From Cupriavidus basilensis (GTDB taxonomy: Bacteria > Pseudomonadota > Gammaproteobacteria > Burkholderiales > Burkholderiaceae): DNA of 64,000 nucleotides. Below, in pieces: positions 23,304 through 31,864 of the stretch. The notes beneath the pieces were generated by a model that saw only the letters and a program-made list of their open reading frames with translations, was not told where the DNA came from and searched no databases. The stretch covers positions 1-64,000 of the forward strand of contig NZ_JARJLM010000158.1 in assembly GCF_029335485.1 (NCBI RefSeq), written 5' to 3'. Made by a program: the position numbers and the translations under genes. How positions within the stretch are numbered: position 1 is the stretch's first letter; each line of letters begins with the position of its first letter.

Positions 23304-25055
23304 CTACGCGCAAGCCGTCAATTGCCATTCTCCCGCGCTCCACTCCAGCCTGTGGCTCACGCGCAGCGCATCGAGAAAACGCTGGTCGTGCGAAGCGACC
23401 AGGATTGCCCCCGGATAGGTATCCAGGGCCTGCTCGAGCGCGCTTGCCGAGTCGATATCGAGGTGGTTGGTCGGCTCGTCCAGCAATAGCAGCTGGGCAG
23501 GCGTTCCGCCCCACAACGCGCACGCAAGGGCGGCTTTCAGGCGCTCTCCGCCGCTCAACGCCGCCGAGGGTTGCCGCACCAGCCCGGCGCCCAGGCCGAG
23601 CAAGGCCAGATGGCTGCGCAGCACGCCCTCAGGCAAGGGGCTCTCCAGCTCACGCAAGCGCTCCAGCACGGACTGGCCAGGCCGCAGCATCGATGCCGCG
23701 TGCTGGTCCAGCCGCGCGCAGGGAACACATGCCGCGCCGGTACCGGAAACGGGCTCGCCGATACCGGCCAGCATATTCAGCAGCGTGGTTTTCCCGCTGC
23801 CGTTGGGACCGGTCACGGCAACCCGCACGGGCCCCGACAAGGTCAGGCTGAGCGGCCTGGCCCCCACCGGGAATGGCGCTACCGCGTCTTCCAGATGCAC
23901 CACGCGCTTGCCCGCGGCGACCACCGCGCCCGGCAGCATCAGGGCCACAGGCGTGCCTGACCCGGCACGCTCTGCCGCCTGCTTCACCGCGTCGTCCAGC
24001 GCAGCGCGGGTTTCCTGCTGGCGCCGCTGTTCCCGGCCGGAATAGGCTTGCGCGCCGTCCTTCAGCCGGCCCAGGTAGATGGCGGGCAGGTTGGCCGTCG
24101 TCCCCGCCCGGTCGTTATGCGCGCTGCGGCGCTGATGCGCATCGTGCTGGCGCCGCAAATCCCGCAGGGCCGCGCTTCTGCTAGCCCTGGCATGGTCGAG
24201 CGCGGCTTGCGCGGCGGCGGCCTCGGCCTCGCGTTGCGCCTGGTACAGCGAGTAGTTGCCGCCATAGTGCCGCAAGCCGTCCGGCGTCAGCTCCACGATG
24301 TGCGCCATGTCGTCCAGCAGTTCCCTGTCGTGGCTCACCAGCACCAGCCCGCCGCGCCATTGCCGCAGCCGCTCGCGCAGCCATTGCCTTGCGTCACGGT
24401 CGAGGTGATTGCTGGGCTCGTCCAGCACCAGCCCGTCCGCGCCCGAAAGGAAGGCGCCGATCAGCGCCACGCGTGTGAGCTCGCCGCCGCTGAGACTGGC
24501 GGCGGGCCGCTGCGGCTCCAGGTGCCCGAGGCCGGCCGCCGCCAGCGCCATATGCAGCGTCTCGCCAAGATCCCATCTCCCTTCCAGCAGGTCGAAGTCC
24601 GATGGCAGCGCCTCGCCGCGTTCGAGCCGCGCGAGTGCATCGAAGGCGGGGGCCAGGCCGGCCACTTCCGCCAGCGTGGCGTGTTCCGCCGGCGCTGCAT
24701 CCTGGGGAACATAAGCGACAGTGCCGCTCCTGACCACCCGCCCGGCGTCCGGCGTGAGCAGCCCCACCAGCAGCTTTGCCAGCAGGCTCTTGCCGGCACC
24801 ATTGCGGCCGACCAGGCCAATGCGTTGCGCGTGGAAGGTGCCGCTCAGGTCGTCCAGTACCACGCGCCCGTCAGGCAACGCCACGGTGACATGACGCAGC
24901 GACAGCGAGAACGCCGCAGGCGGATGGAGACGCGAAGCCGAAGCCGAGGGCAATGACAATGGCGCCACGTCCGAGGCTGCGCCGGCATCGCTGGAAGAAA
25001 CAGAAGAAGGGGACGCGGAGAATACCGCGAACGGAATCGATTCGAAGTCAGCCAT
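23304..25055 (-). CDS. ABC-F family ATPase (ribosome-associated type)
   Basis: The 583-residue protein has two ABC domains and no membrane segment. Domain 1 has GLVGRNGAGKSLLAKLL, LSGGELTRVALIGAFL and GLVLDEPSNHLDRD. A charged linker with Arg/Ala/Gln-rich helices follows. Domain 2 has GPNGSGKTTLLNMLAG, LSGGERLKAALACALW and LLLLDEPTNHLD. ABC-F proteins act on the ribosome, some giving antibiotic resistance, some as translation factors. The Ser/Ala-rich N-terminal tail (about 45 residues) is unusual. The start at 25055 follows GGGAG. It lies divergent from hipBA. Confidence 0.88.
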   Translation of the reverse strand: MADFESIPFAVFSASPSSVSSSDAGAASDVAPLSLPSASASRLHPPAAFSLSLRHVTVALPDGRVVLDDLSGTFHAQRIGLVGRNGAGKSLLAKLLVGLLTPDAGRVVRSGTVAYVPQDAAPAEHATLAEVAGLAPAFDALARLERGEALPSDFDLLEGRWDLGETLHMALAAAGLGHLEPQRPAASLSGGELTRVALIGAFLSGADGLVLDEPSNHLDRDARQWLRERLRQWRGGLVLVSHDRELLDDMAHIVELTPDGLRHYGGNYSLYQAQREAEAAAAQAALDHARASRSAALRDLRRQHDAHQRRSAHNDRAGTTANLPAIYLGRLKDGAQAYSGREQRRQQETRAALDDAVKQAAERAGSGTPVALMLPGAVVAAGKRVVHLEDAVAPFPVGARPLSLTLSGPVRVAVTGPNGSGKTTLLNMLAGIGEPVSGTGAACVPCARLDQHAASMLRPGQSVLERLRELESPLPEGVLRSHLALLGLGAGLVRQPSAALSGGERLKAALACALWGGTPAQLLLLDEPTNHLDIDSASALEQALDTYPGAILVASHDQRFLDALRVSHRLEWSAGEWQLTACA

Positions 25056-25269
25056 GCAAGCTCCCGACAAGACAGATTGCGCGCCCGGAACCCGGAGGGC
25101 TCGACCAGCGCGAACAGTGTTGAAGCGGGCTTACAGGATCATTTTGCGTTGACTCCGGTGGATATGGATGGTGTGACTGATCTGCCTCTCGAGAGTTCCG
25201 CGGGGAGTTCTGGCTTTGGCCTGGCCAGGCGATGCGGCGGCACGGGGAATGAGCACTATACACCACTAA

Positions 25270-25433
25270 ATTTCCGTTTAAAGAAACCATGGTGTATATA
25301 CGCGCAGTGATAGTCGTAGTTTCCGTAATCGGAAATAACGTTGACCGTCTATGCTTGCCGGACTATAGTTTCTTTATCAAAAAACAATGCTCAACCACTG
25401 CCTGGCACGGCAATTGTTTTCGTAGAAGGAAAC
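25270..25433. promoter_or_regulatory. Four evenly spaced HipB-type operators
   Basis: Four 18-bp imperfect palindromes of the form GTTTCC-N6-GGAAAC occur: 25270-25287 (ATTTCC and AGAAAC arms), 25319-25336 (GTTTCC and GGAAAT), 25368-25385 (GTTTCT and AAAAAC, the weakest) and 25416-25433 (GTTTTC and GGAAAC, inside longer ATTGTTT/AAACAAT arms). Centres are 49, 49 and 48 bp apart. E. coli hipBA likewise has four operators upstream, of a different sequence (TATCC-N8-GGATA). Confidence 0.65.
25341..25369 (+). promoter_or_regulatory. hipBA promoter
   Basis: TTGACC (25341-25346), a 17-bp spacer and TATAGT (25364-25369) form a near-consensus promoter. It lies between the second and third operator; the third operator begins within the -10, so bound HipB would block initiation. 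The 5' leader would be about 100 nt and carries the fourth operator. Confidence 0.78.
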
Positions 25434-25473
25434 AATAACGTACAGAATCTGGGTATCCGGGAATTCACATCAC

Positions 25474-25767
25474 ATGGCTCGTCAGCTTCCCCCCTCGATA
25501 CCGTCAGTGCAGCCGCGCATCTCCACCCTTGCCGAACTGGGGGCGCTCGTTCGCAACCGCCGCCTTGAGCAAGCGCTTCGCATTGACGACGCGGCGAGCT
25601 TTTGCGGCGTGTCGGCGAGTCTTCTATCGAGACTGGAGAATGGCCGCCCCGTGCAGACCGACAAGCTCTTGCTCGTCCTCGCGGGATTGGGCCTGGGCAT
25701 GGTCCTTGGGCCCAAAGCCGCCCTGATGGATATCGACCTGCCGTTTTTTCCCCTTGAGCGTGCCTGA
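25474..25767 (+). CDS. hipB: HipB-like antitoxin, XRE-type DNA-binding protein
   Basis: The 97-residue protein has a helix-turn-helix (ELGALVRNRRLEQALRIDDA, then ASFCGVSASLLSRLENG, about residues 19-57) followed by a short strand-forming tail (LVLAGLGLGMVLGPK). It would bind the four palindromes upstream and hold the HipA kinase inactive. Its TGA overlaps the hipA ATG by one base (TGATG). The N-terminal Pro/Ser-rich segment of about 15 residues is longer than in E. coli HipB. Confidence 0.87.
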   Translation: MARQLPPSIPSVQPRISTLAELGALVRNRRLEQALRIDDAASFCGVSASLLSRLENGRPVQTDKLLLVLAGLGLGMVLGPKAALMDIDLPFFPLERA

Positions 25768-27080
25768 TGGCCACGCATCCCCTCTCCGTGTACGACGGGC
25801 CGGATCTGGTGGGGACGGTCCACTACGATGCGCTGGAGGACAGCTTCTCGTTTGCCTATGACGAGGCCTGGCGTACTGCCGCCCGGGGCTACCCGCTGTC
25901 GCCTGCGATCCCGTTCGACCAGCCGGCGGGTTCGGCAAGCATCAGGCGCTTCATCGAAAACCTGCTTCCCGAGGGCCGGGCACTGGACATCGCCTCGGTC
26001 TATGGTCAAGTCTCGAAGAACAACGTCTACGGCCTGATCCGCCAGCTCGGCGGCGAGACCGCGGGCGCGCTGAGCTTTCATGCCGATGCACCGCCGCAGC
26101 CCGTGGCGCCACGGCTGCGCGAGATCTCCGCCGACGAGCTGAACCAGCGCATACGCGAACGGGAACAGGTTCCCTTCTCCGTCTGGGACGGCCGGGTGCG
26201 CTTGTCCATCGCCGGCCACCAGGACAAGCTGGCCGTGTTCATGGATGGGGATCGCATGTACCTGGCCGACGGGGCAGCCGTGGCATCGACCCACATCGTC
26301 AAACCCGAATCCGCCCACGATTCGGCCTCCTGCATGGTAGCCAACGAGCATTTCTGCATGACGCTGGCAGGCCGCCTTGGCTTGCCGGTTGCGCCGGTGT
26401 CGATTCGCCGCATTCCCAGCCCGATCCTGCTGGTCACGCGGTTCGACCGCATGAAGGAAAACGGCGGAGTCAGGCGCTTGCATATCGTCGACGCCTGCCA
26501 GGCGCTGGATCTTCCGGTGAGCTACAAGTACGAGCGGAATTTCGGCGCCACCAAGGACGTTGCGGCCATCCGCGACGGCATCAGCTTCGAACGCCTTTTT
26601 TCACTGCGGGACAAGACGGTCGACCGGGCCATTGCCCAGCGCATCATACTGCAATGGGCCACCTTCCAGTTCCTGATCGGCAACAGTGACGCGCACGGCA
26701 AGAACTTCTCGTTCTTCTGCACGCGGGCGGGCCTGACGCCCGCCCCTTTCTACGATCTGGTCTCGGTAGTCCAGTACGACCGGTTCATGCATGAGCTTGC
26801 GATGGCGATTGGCGATGAATTCGACATGGCCCGGGTCACGCCTTTTGCCTTCGCGGACTTCATGTCGCGCATCGGCATCCGCCGGCCGACGGCCATCCGG
26901 ATCATGACAAGCCTGGCGCGTGCAGCGGCCATGCACGCCGCAAGACAGGCAGCAGATCCCTTGTACATCGAGGACGAACGCGATATGGCGCATGCGATCG
27001 CCGCGTTGGTCCAGCGCCAGGCCGCCATCCTCGTGGACATGGCGCCGGATATCCTGGCGGTGGACGGATCGCTGCTGTAA
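25767..27080 (+). CDS. hipA: HipA-family serine/threonine kinase toxin
   Basis: The 437-residue protein has the HipA N-terminal domain (LSVYDGPDLVGTVHYD), the phosphate-binding segment VRLSIAGHQDKLAVF (about residues 144-158), the catalytic GNSDAHGKNFSFF (about residues 310-322) and a metal-binding YDLVSV downstream. E. coli HipA phosphorylates GltX and causes growth arrest and persistence. All kinase residues I can recognise are intact, so the toxin looks functional. It is coupled to hipB by a one-base overlap. Confidence 0.9.
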   Translation: MATHPLSVYDGPDLVGTVHYDALEDSFSFAYDEAWRTAARGYPLSPAIPFDQPAGSASIRRFIENLLPEGRALDIASVYGQVSKNNVYGLIRQLGGETAGALSFHADAPPQPVAPRLREISADELNQRIREREQVPFSVWDGRVRLSIAGHQDKLAVFMDGDRMYLADGAAVASTHIVKPESAHDSASCMVANEHFCMTLAGRLGLPVAPVSIRRIPSPILLVTRFDRMKENGGVRRLHIVDACQALDLPVSYKYERNFGATKDVAAIRDGISFERLFSLRDKTVDRAIAQRIILQWATFQFLIGNSDAHGKNFSFFCTRAGLTPAPFYDLVSVVQYDRFMHELAMAIGDEFDMARVTPFAFADFMSRIGIRRPTAIRIMTSLARAAAMHAARQAADPLYIEDERDMAHAIAALVQRQAAILVDMAPDILAVDGSLL

Positions 27081-27109
27081 GAGAGTGCGGCCCGGATGGC
27101 GGCCGGCAG

Positions 27110-27130
27110 GGCCCGCGGCGATGGCGGGCC
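27110..27130. terminator. Hairpin between convergent hipA and MFS genes
   Basis: GGCCCGC (27110-27116) pairs with GCGGGCC (27124-27130) across a 7-base loop. It lies between the stops of hipA (27080) and the minus-strand exporter gene (27135). There is no clear T-run, so it may be only a partial or Rho-assisted stop. Confidence 0.4.
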
Positions 27131-27134
27131 GGCA

Positions 27135-28568
27135 TTAACGCGCTCGCTGCGCGCCCTGCCCGCTCGCCAGATGCCGTCCCGCATCGGGCGCAAGCCGCAC
27201 ATAGCCGATCAGCGACACCAGCGTCACCGCGCCCGCGAACAGGAAGGCCCAGCGAAAATCGCCGAGCGTGAAATGCAGCGTTTCGCTTGCCTCGCCGCGT
27301 ATCGACGCCGCCATCCGCAGCGACAGCGAGCCGAATGCGATGCCGAGGCCGATCGTCATCTGCTGGGCGGCGTTCCACAATGTGTTGGCGCTGCTCATCT
27401 GCGCTTGCGGGATATCGGCGTAAGCCAGCGTTGCCAGGGTCGAGAACTGCATCGAGCGCGTCACGCCGTAGACGAACACCACGAACAGCACGACGGCGAG
27501 CGGCGTCTGCGGCGTAAGGAGTCCGCACGCCGCAATGAACACGCTGGCAAAGACGACATCGACGATCGCGGTGGCACGAAAGCCGTAATGCTGCAACACA
27601 CGGGTCGTGAGCGCCTTCATGCCGAGATTGCCCAGCGCGCTGGCCAGCAGCAACAGTCCCGAGCGGAACGCGGAGAGCCCGAAGCCGACCTGGAACAGCA
27701 GCGGCATCAGGTACGGCACCGCGCCAATGCCGATGCGGGTGACCGATCCGGTGATCACCGTGACAGAAAACGTCGGCACGCGCAGCGTCGTGAAATCCAG
27801 CAGCGGATGCGCCCGCCCCGCCGCGTGCCGCACGGCGATCACGCCCAGCACGATGCCCGCGGCCACGAAGCCTGCGGCCGTGGCGAGGCTGGAGCCTTGC
27901 TGGCTTGCCAGTTCCGTACCGTACAGCACGAAGGTGAGCGTCGCCCCGCTCAGCAGGAAGCCGACGATATCGAGCGGCCGGCGCTCGCTCGCGCGCTCGT
28001 TGCGGATCATCGTCATGGTGGCGATCAGCGCCGCGATGCCAAACGGTACGTTCAGCAGGAAGATCCAGCGCCACGAGGCATAGGTGGTAATGAAGCCGCC
28101 AATCGGCGGCCCGACCACGGGCGCGACGATGGCAGGCCAGGTGATGGTGGAAATGGCCTTGATCAGCTGGCGCTTGTCCGTATTGCGCACCACGATCAGC
28201 CGCCCGACCGGCACCATCATCGCGCCGCCGATCCCTTGCAATACCCGCGCCGCGGTGAACTCGACGAGGCCGTTCGACGCGCCGCACAGTACCGAGGCCA
28301 CCGTGAATACGACGATCGCGCCGCCGAACACCGTCCTCGACCCGAAGCGATCGGCAATCCAGCCGCTGATCGGGATGAACACGGCGAGCGCCAGCATGTA
28401 GGCCGTCATGCCCAGGCTCAGGTCATTCGGCCCGACCCCGAACGAATGCGCCATCTGCGGCAAGGCAGTGGCGAGCACGGTGGTGTCCAGGTACTCCATG
28501 AAGAAGGTGGCGGCGACGAGATAAGGCAGGAATCTCATCGAAGAAGAGGGATTTTGCGATGGGTCCAT
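27135..28568 (-). CDS. DHA2-family (EmrB/QacA) drug:H+ antiporter
   Basis: The 477-residue protein has about 14 hydrophobic helices. Helix 1 ends with the family motif YLDTTVLATALPQMA, and the helix 2-3 loop reads ISGWIADRFGSRTVFGG, with RVLQGIGGAMMVPVGRL in helix 4. These define the DHA2 14-helix exporters. The substrate is unknown and there is no membrane-fusion partner beside it, so it probably exports to the periplasm only. The start at 28568 (MDPSQNPSSS) is preferred; MRFLPYLV ten residues later is also possible. Confidence 0.87.
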   Translation of the reverse strand: MDPSQNPSSSMRFLPYLVAATFFMEYLDTTVLATALPQMAHSFGVGPNDLSLGMTAYMLALAVFIPISGWIADRFGSRTVFGGAIVVFTVASVLCGASNGLVEFTAARVLQGIGGAMMVPVGRLIVVRNTDKRQLIKAISTITWPAIVAPVVGPPIGGFITTYASWRWIFLLNVPFGIAALIATMTMIRNERASERRPLDIVGFLLSGATLTFVLYGTELASQQGSSLATAAGFVAAGIVLGVIAVRHAAGRAHPLLDFTTLRVPTFSVTVITGSVTRIGIGAVPYLMPLLFQVGFGLSAFRSGLLLLASALGNLGMKALTTRVLQHYGFRATAIVDVVFASVFIAACGLLTPQTPLAVVLFVVFVYGVTRSMQFSTLATLAYADIPQAQMSSANTLWNAAQQMTIGLGIAFGSLSLRMAASIRGEASETLHFTLGDFRWAFLFAGAVTLVSLIGYVRLAPDAGRHLASGQGAQRAR

Positions 28569-28616
28569 GGGGCGGATTGTGTGGCGCTGCCGCAATGCGG
28601 AAATACGGGGCAACGC

Positions 28617-29567
28617 CTATGCCGCCCGCGCGCGAGCCGGGTCCACGGCTGGCGGCCGCGGCAAGCGCACCGGGTCGACATGGGTCATCACGTTCAGCAC
28701 GTCCTGCACCTCCAGTGCGCGCAGGCGGGCTTCCACCGCGATACGGTGCCCCTCTTCCACCGTGATCGCGCCGTCGATCTCCAGGTGCACGTCCGCCAGG
28801 ATGGCATCGCCCATCTTGCGCGTCTTCAGGTCATGCAGTCCCGCCACGCCCGGCGTCGCAAGGATGGCCAGCCGGATCGCCTCGACGCTCCGCTCGTCCA
28901 CTGCGCGATCCATCAGGTCATGCAAGGCGTCCCAGGAAAATCTCCAGCCCATCTTGGTCACCATCAGGCCGACCACAAGCGCCGCTACCGGATCGAGCAT
29001 GTGATAGCCAAGCAGATTTCCGCCAATCCCCACCGCAACCACTAGCGAGGAGGCCGCATCGGACCTGGCATGCCATGCATTGGCGACCAGCATGCTGGAG
29101 CGCACGCGCTCGGCTACGGCAAGCATGTAGCGGAACAGCAGTTCCTTGGCCACCAGCGCGCCCAATGCCACCCAAAGCGCCACGGACTTGACCGGCTGGA
29201 TCAGCTCCGGATGCTCCAGCTTTTGCACGGCCGACCACAGCATGCCGGCCCCGACCGCCAGCAGCAGCACGCCGATCGCAAGCGCGGCGGCGGTCTCGAA
29301 ACGCTGGTGACCATAGTGGTGATCGGCATCCGCGCCCTTGCGGCTATGGTGGCTGGCGAACAGCACCACGAAATCCGAGACCAGATCGGAAAGCGAATGA
29401 ATCGCATCCGCGATCAAGGCCTGGGAGCCGGCCACCACGCCGGCCAGCAACTGCATGCAGGTCAGCAGGATGTTCACCGCCACGCTCACCCAGGTGCTGC
29501 GACTCGCGGCCTGGGCCCGTGCCTGCGGATCCACCCCGGCCTCGTCGCTCACAACATCGACTTGCAT
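28617..29567 (-). CDS. Cation diffusion facilitator (CDF) metal exporter
   Basis: The 316-residue protein has six helices and a C-terminal cytoplasmic domain. Helix 2 has ADAIHSLSDLVSDFVVL and helix 5 HARSDAASSLVVAVG, which give the (H/D)xxxD metal site. The loop ASHHSRKGADADHHYGHQRFE carries many His and Asp. Family members export Zn, Co, Cd, Fe or Mn in exchange for protons. The His/Asp set in helices 2 and 5 does not settle which metal. The start at 29567 follows GGAGAGAGG. The drug exporter gene lies 48 bp downstream on the same strand. Confidence 0.88.
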   Translation of the reverse strand: MQVDVVSDEAGVDPQARAQAASRSTWVSVAVNILLTCMQLLAGVVAGSQALIADAIHSLSDLVSDFVVLFASHHSRKGADADHHYGHQRFETAAALAIGVLLLAVGAGMLWSAVQKLEHPELIQPVKSVALWVALGALVAKELLFRYMLAVAERVRSSMLVANAWHARSDAASSLVVAVGIGGNLLGYHMLDPVAALVVGLMVTKMGWRFSWDALHDLMDRAVDERSVEAIRLAILATPGVAGLHDLKTRKMGDAILADVHLEIDGAITVEEGHRIAVEARLRALEVQDVLNVMTHVDPVRLPRPPAVDPARARAA

Positions 29568-29969
29568 CGACCTCTCTCCATCATTTCGTTCATTCGTTGT
29601 CTGGTCGCGGTGCGCTGGCTCGCCGATCCGCTGGTTCGAAAATCGGTTACCGCGCGGCGCGAACAAGCGCGTCCGCGCCGCAGGCGTGATTGTGCGCGGT
29701 AAACCTTCGGCGCGCACGCGTCCTTGCGCACCGGTTCCGGAAATGCCGGGACGAAAACCGGTTGACGGGTCTTGAATGGCAAGGCCGGAGCGACGATGCC
29801 GGCGCTTGCGGCCCGCATCGCTTCGCTGTTCAGGATGGAAGCCCCTGCCCGATCCATGGATGGGAAGCCGGGGCAAGGCGGTCGGTTGCGCTACGCGAAT
29901 CTAACTGACATGCATTTGCATATCGAATCCGCGCACGGGCCCTGCCAGGTAGCAGGGACCGCCGGCCGC
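29568..29969. other. Intergenic region without a gene
   Basis: These 402 bp lie upstream of the CDF gene and after the stop of the universal stress protein gene. Two hairpins are visible: CCCTGC/GCAGGG (29940-29957), just after the stress-protein stop, and GCCCC/GGGGC enclosing the palindrome ATCCATGGAT (about 29844-29877). Neither has a T-tract. I see no convincing open frame, metal-regulator box or known riboswitch. Confidence 0.45.
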
Positions 29970-30821
29970 CTAGTGCGACATCAGCACCGGCATGTCGGCA
30001 TGTCGCATCAGGGTACGCGTGGTTCCCCCGGTCACCAGCTCGCGCAGGCGCGCGTGGCCGTAGCCGCCGGCCACCAGCAGGTCGACCTGCAAATGCCGCG
30101 CCGCCTCCAGCAGGAGCTGGCCCACCCGGTGGCTTCCCTGCACGGCATGCATCGCGACCGCGACGCCTTGCCGCTCCAGCTGGTCGCGCAAACCGGCGTG
30201 GGCACCGTGCACGTCGGGCGCGCTGTGCGTGACCGTGCGGTCATGCGTACTGGACGCGGCCACCACGGTGACACGGCTGGCCTGCCGCAGCAGAGGCATG
30301 GCATCGGCCACGGCCCGGGCGGCTTCCCGCCCGCCGTCCCATGCGATGGCCACATGCTGGCAAACCAGGCGGCGCACACCTTGCGGCACCAGCAGCACCG
30401 GTCGGCCGGCATTGAGCAGGACGTACTCGGCGGTTTGCGCCACCAGCACCGGCATGCCATCGGTGCCGGCTGGCCTGGCCAACACGACGAGATCGGCCAT
30501 GCGCCCCTGCTGCGCCAGCGCCCACCCTGCGTCGTCCTCGATGATCCGGTGCGTAAAGCCCACGCCGGGTGCCGCCTCGTGCATGGCGCGCTGGAAGGCG
30601 GCGGCGGCCTCGGCGCCCTGCGCCAGCAGCTGGCGCCTTGCCAGCTCGGCGTAGCGCCCGGCCTCGTCGCCCGCGCCCCGGAATGGCTCCAGGCGCATGC
30701 CGGTGGCCGTCAGGCCAATCACATGTCCCGCGGCGCGCTGCGCCAGGTCCGCCGCAAAGGCCACGCGATCCGCGCAGCCAGGGTCGGATCCGAGTTCGAC
30801 AAGCAGGGTCTTGAAATCCAT
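29970..30821 (-). CDS. Universal stress protein, tandem UspA type
   Basis: The 283-residue cytoplasmic protein has two UspA folds. The C-terminal half ends GGYGHARLRELVTGGTTRTLMRHADMPVLMSH (read in two pieces), which includes the GxxG-type nucleotide motif. The N-terminal half (MDFKTLLVELGSDPGCADRVAFAADLA) is less conserved. Proteins of this layout respond to low oxygen or stress in many Burkholderiales. It is not clearly linked to its neighbours. Confidence 0.83.
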   Translation of the reverse strand: MDFKTLLVELGSDPGCADRVAFAADLAQRAAGHVIGLTATGMRLEPFRGAGDEAGRYAELARRQLLAQGAEAAAAFQRAMHEAAPGVGFTHRIIEDDAGWALAQQGRMADLVVLARPAGTDGMPVLVAQTAEYVLLNAGRPVLLVPQGVRRLVCQHVAIAWDGGREAARAVADAMPLLRQASRVTVVAASSTHDRTVTHSAPDVHGAHAGLRDQLERQGVAVAMHAVQGSHRVGQLLLEAARHLQVDLLVAGGYGHARLRELVTGGTTRTLMRHADMPVLMSH

Positions 30822-31006
30822 GATGTTTGTTCCTCCGTGCCGGTAATGTTAGCTGGAGCCGTTGCCATGGCAGTGCCGGTGCCGGTGCTGATGCTATTCA
30901 ACCATTCCGGATGGACTCTACTCCCTGGCCAGGGCAGTGCAAGCGGGCAATGCGCAGCCGTTGCGGCAGATCAAGCCTCCCCGGCCCGGCACCGCCGGCA
31001 CGTGGC

Positions 31007-31696
31007 TCAGGGGTGCGGCGGGGGTTCGATCTGGCTGGGCATTGGCGCCAGGGCGCGGATCAGCATGATGCTCATGTCGCTGAACGCCTGCGTGCAACTG
31101 CCCAACGTGCCACGCCACGCGGCGTCGGCCAGCGTAAGGTTCTCCCAGACTTCGACCGGATGCCCGGGGGACACGCCCTGGGCAAGCAGCCAGGCGGCGA
31201 TGTCCTTGGGCATGAAATCCCAGGGCCGAGGAATCGCAATGGCGTTGCGCTGGTCCGCCAATACGTGCACGAGATGACGCTTGAACGGTTCGAGGTCGCC
31301 GCGGCGGTGAAACGTCAGGAATGTGGTTTCGTCGAAACAGACCTTGCCCCGCGCGGCCAGCACCTGGGCGGAAGAAATGCCGGGCACCGTATCCACCGGA
31401 TGGCCGCATGCCCGCTCGACCCGCTCCAGGTATTGAAAGCCGCTGAAATGCATGTCGCCCATGAACAGCACGACGCAGCGCCGGCCGGCATGATGCTCGG
31501 CGGCGACCCGGTCGAGCCGGGCCACCTGGTCCTGATAGCCCATGGTCACGACCCGCGCGCCCTGCGGCAGCAGCGGCCGCACTACCTCGATCACCGCATC
31601 GAAGCCGGCCACGATATCGGCGCCGCGGATCAGTTCCGCTACGCCATGCGTCAGGAAGTCCAGGTGCCCGGGGCCTACGCCGGCGCAGATGATCAT
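31007..31696 (-). CDS. CbiE-like precorrin C5-methyltransferase (tetrapyrrole methylase family)
   Basis: The 229-residue protein starts [22 protein letters not shown]. The frame is open 105 bases further upstream, but GGGAG lies seven bases before this ATG. It has the methylase motif [10 protein letters not shown], the GD-type segment [15 protein letters not shown] and the second motif [17 protein letters not shown]. These are shared by cobalamin-pathway methylases of the CbiE/CobL type. Without other cob genes around it, the exact step is unsure. The product binds S-adenosylmethionine and a corrin ring precursor in the cytoplasm. Confidence 0.72.
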   Translation of the reverse strand: MIICAGVGPGHLDFLTHGVAELIRGADIVAGFDAVIEVVRPLLPQGARVVTMGYQDQVARLDRVAAEHHAGRRCVVLFMGDMHFSGFQYLERVERACGHPVDTVPGISSAQVLAARGKVCFDETTFLTFHRRGDLEPFKRHLVHVLADQRNAIAIPRPWDFMPKDIAAWLLAQGVSPGHPVEVWENLTLADAAWRGTLGSCTQAFSDMSIMLIRALAPMPSQIEPPPHP

Positions 31697-31864
31697 GAAA
31701 TCTCCCGTATCGACAAGAACGGGCGCGCATCGCGCCCCGTCCGGACAGGGCGCAATTATGCCAAGCCGCGCGCGGATTTGCGCGCGCTCACGCTCCGTCA
31801 TGGCGATCCGGGGGTATCGGCGGGCGGGCCGCGCCCCGGAGCGATTCCAAAAAAACTTCAGGAT

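Noticed and set aside
25403..25418. Sigma-54-like TGGCACG-N4-TTGT before hipBA
   Set aside because: The -12 element lacks the essential GC dinucleotide, and a strong sigma-70 promoter is present 40 bp upstream.
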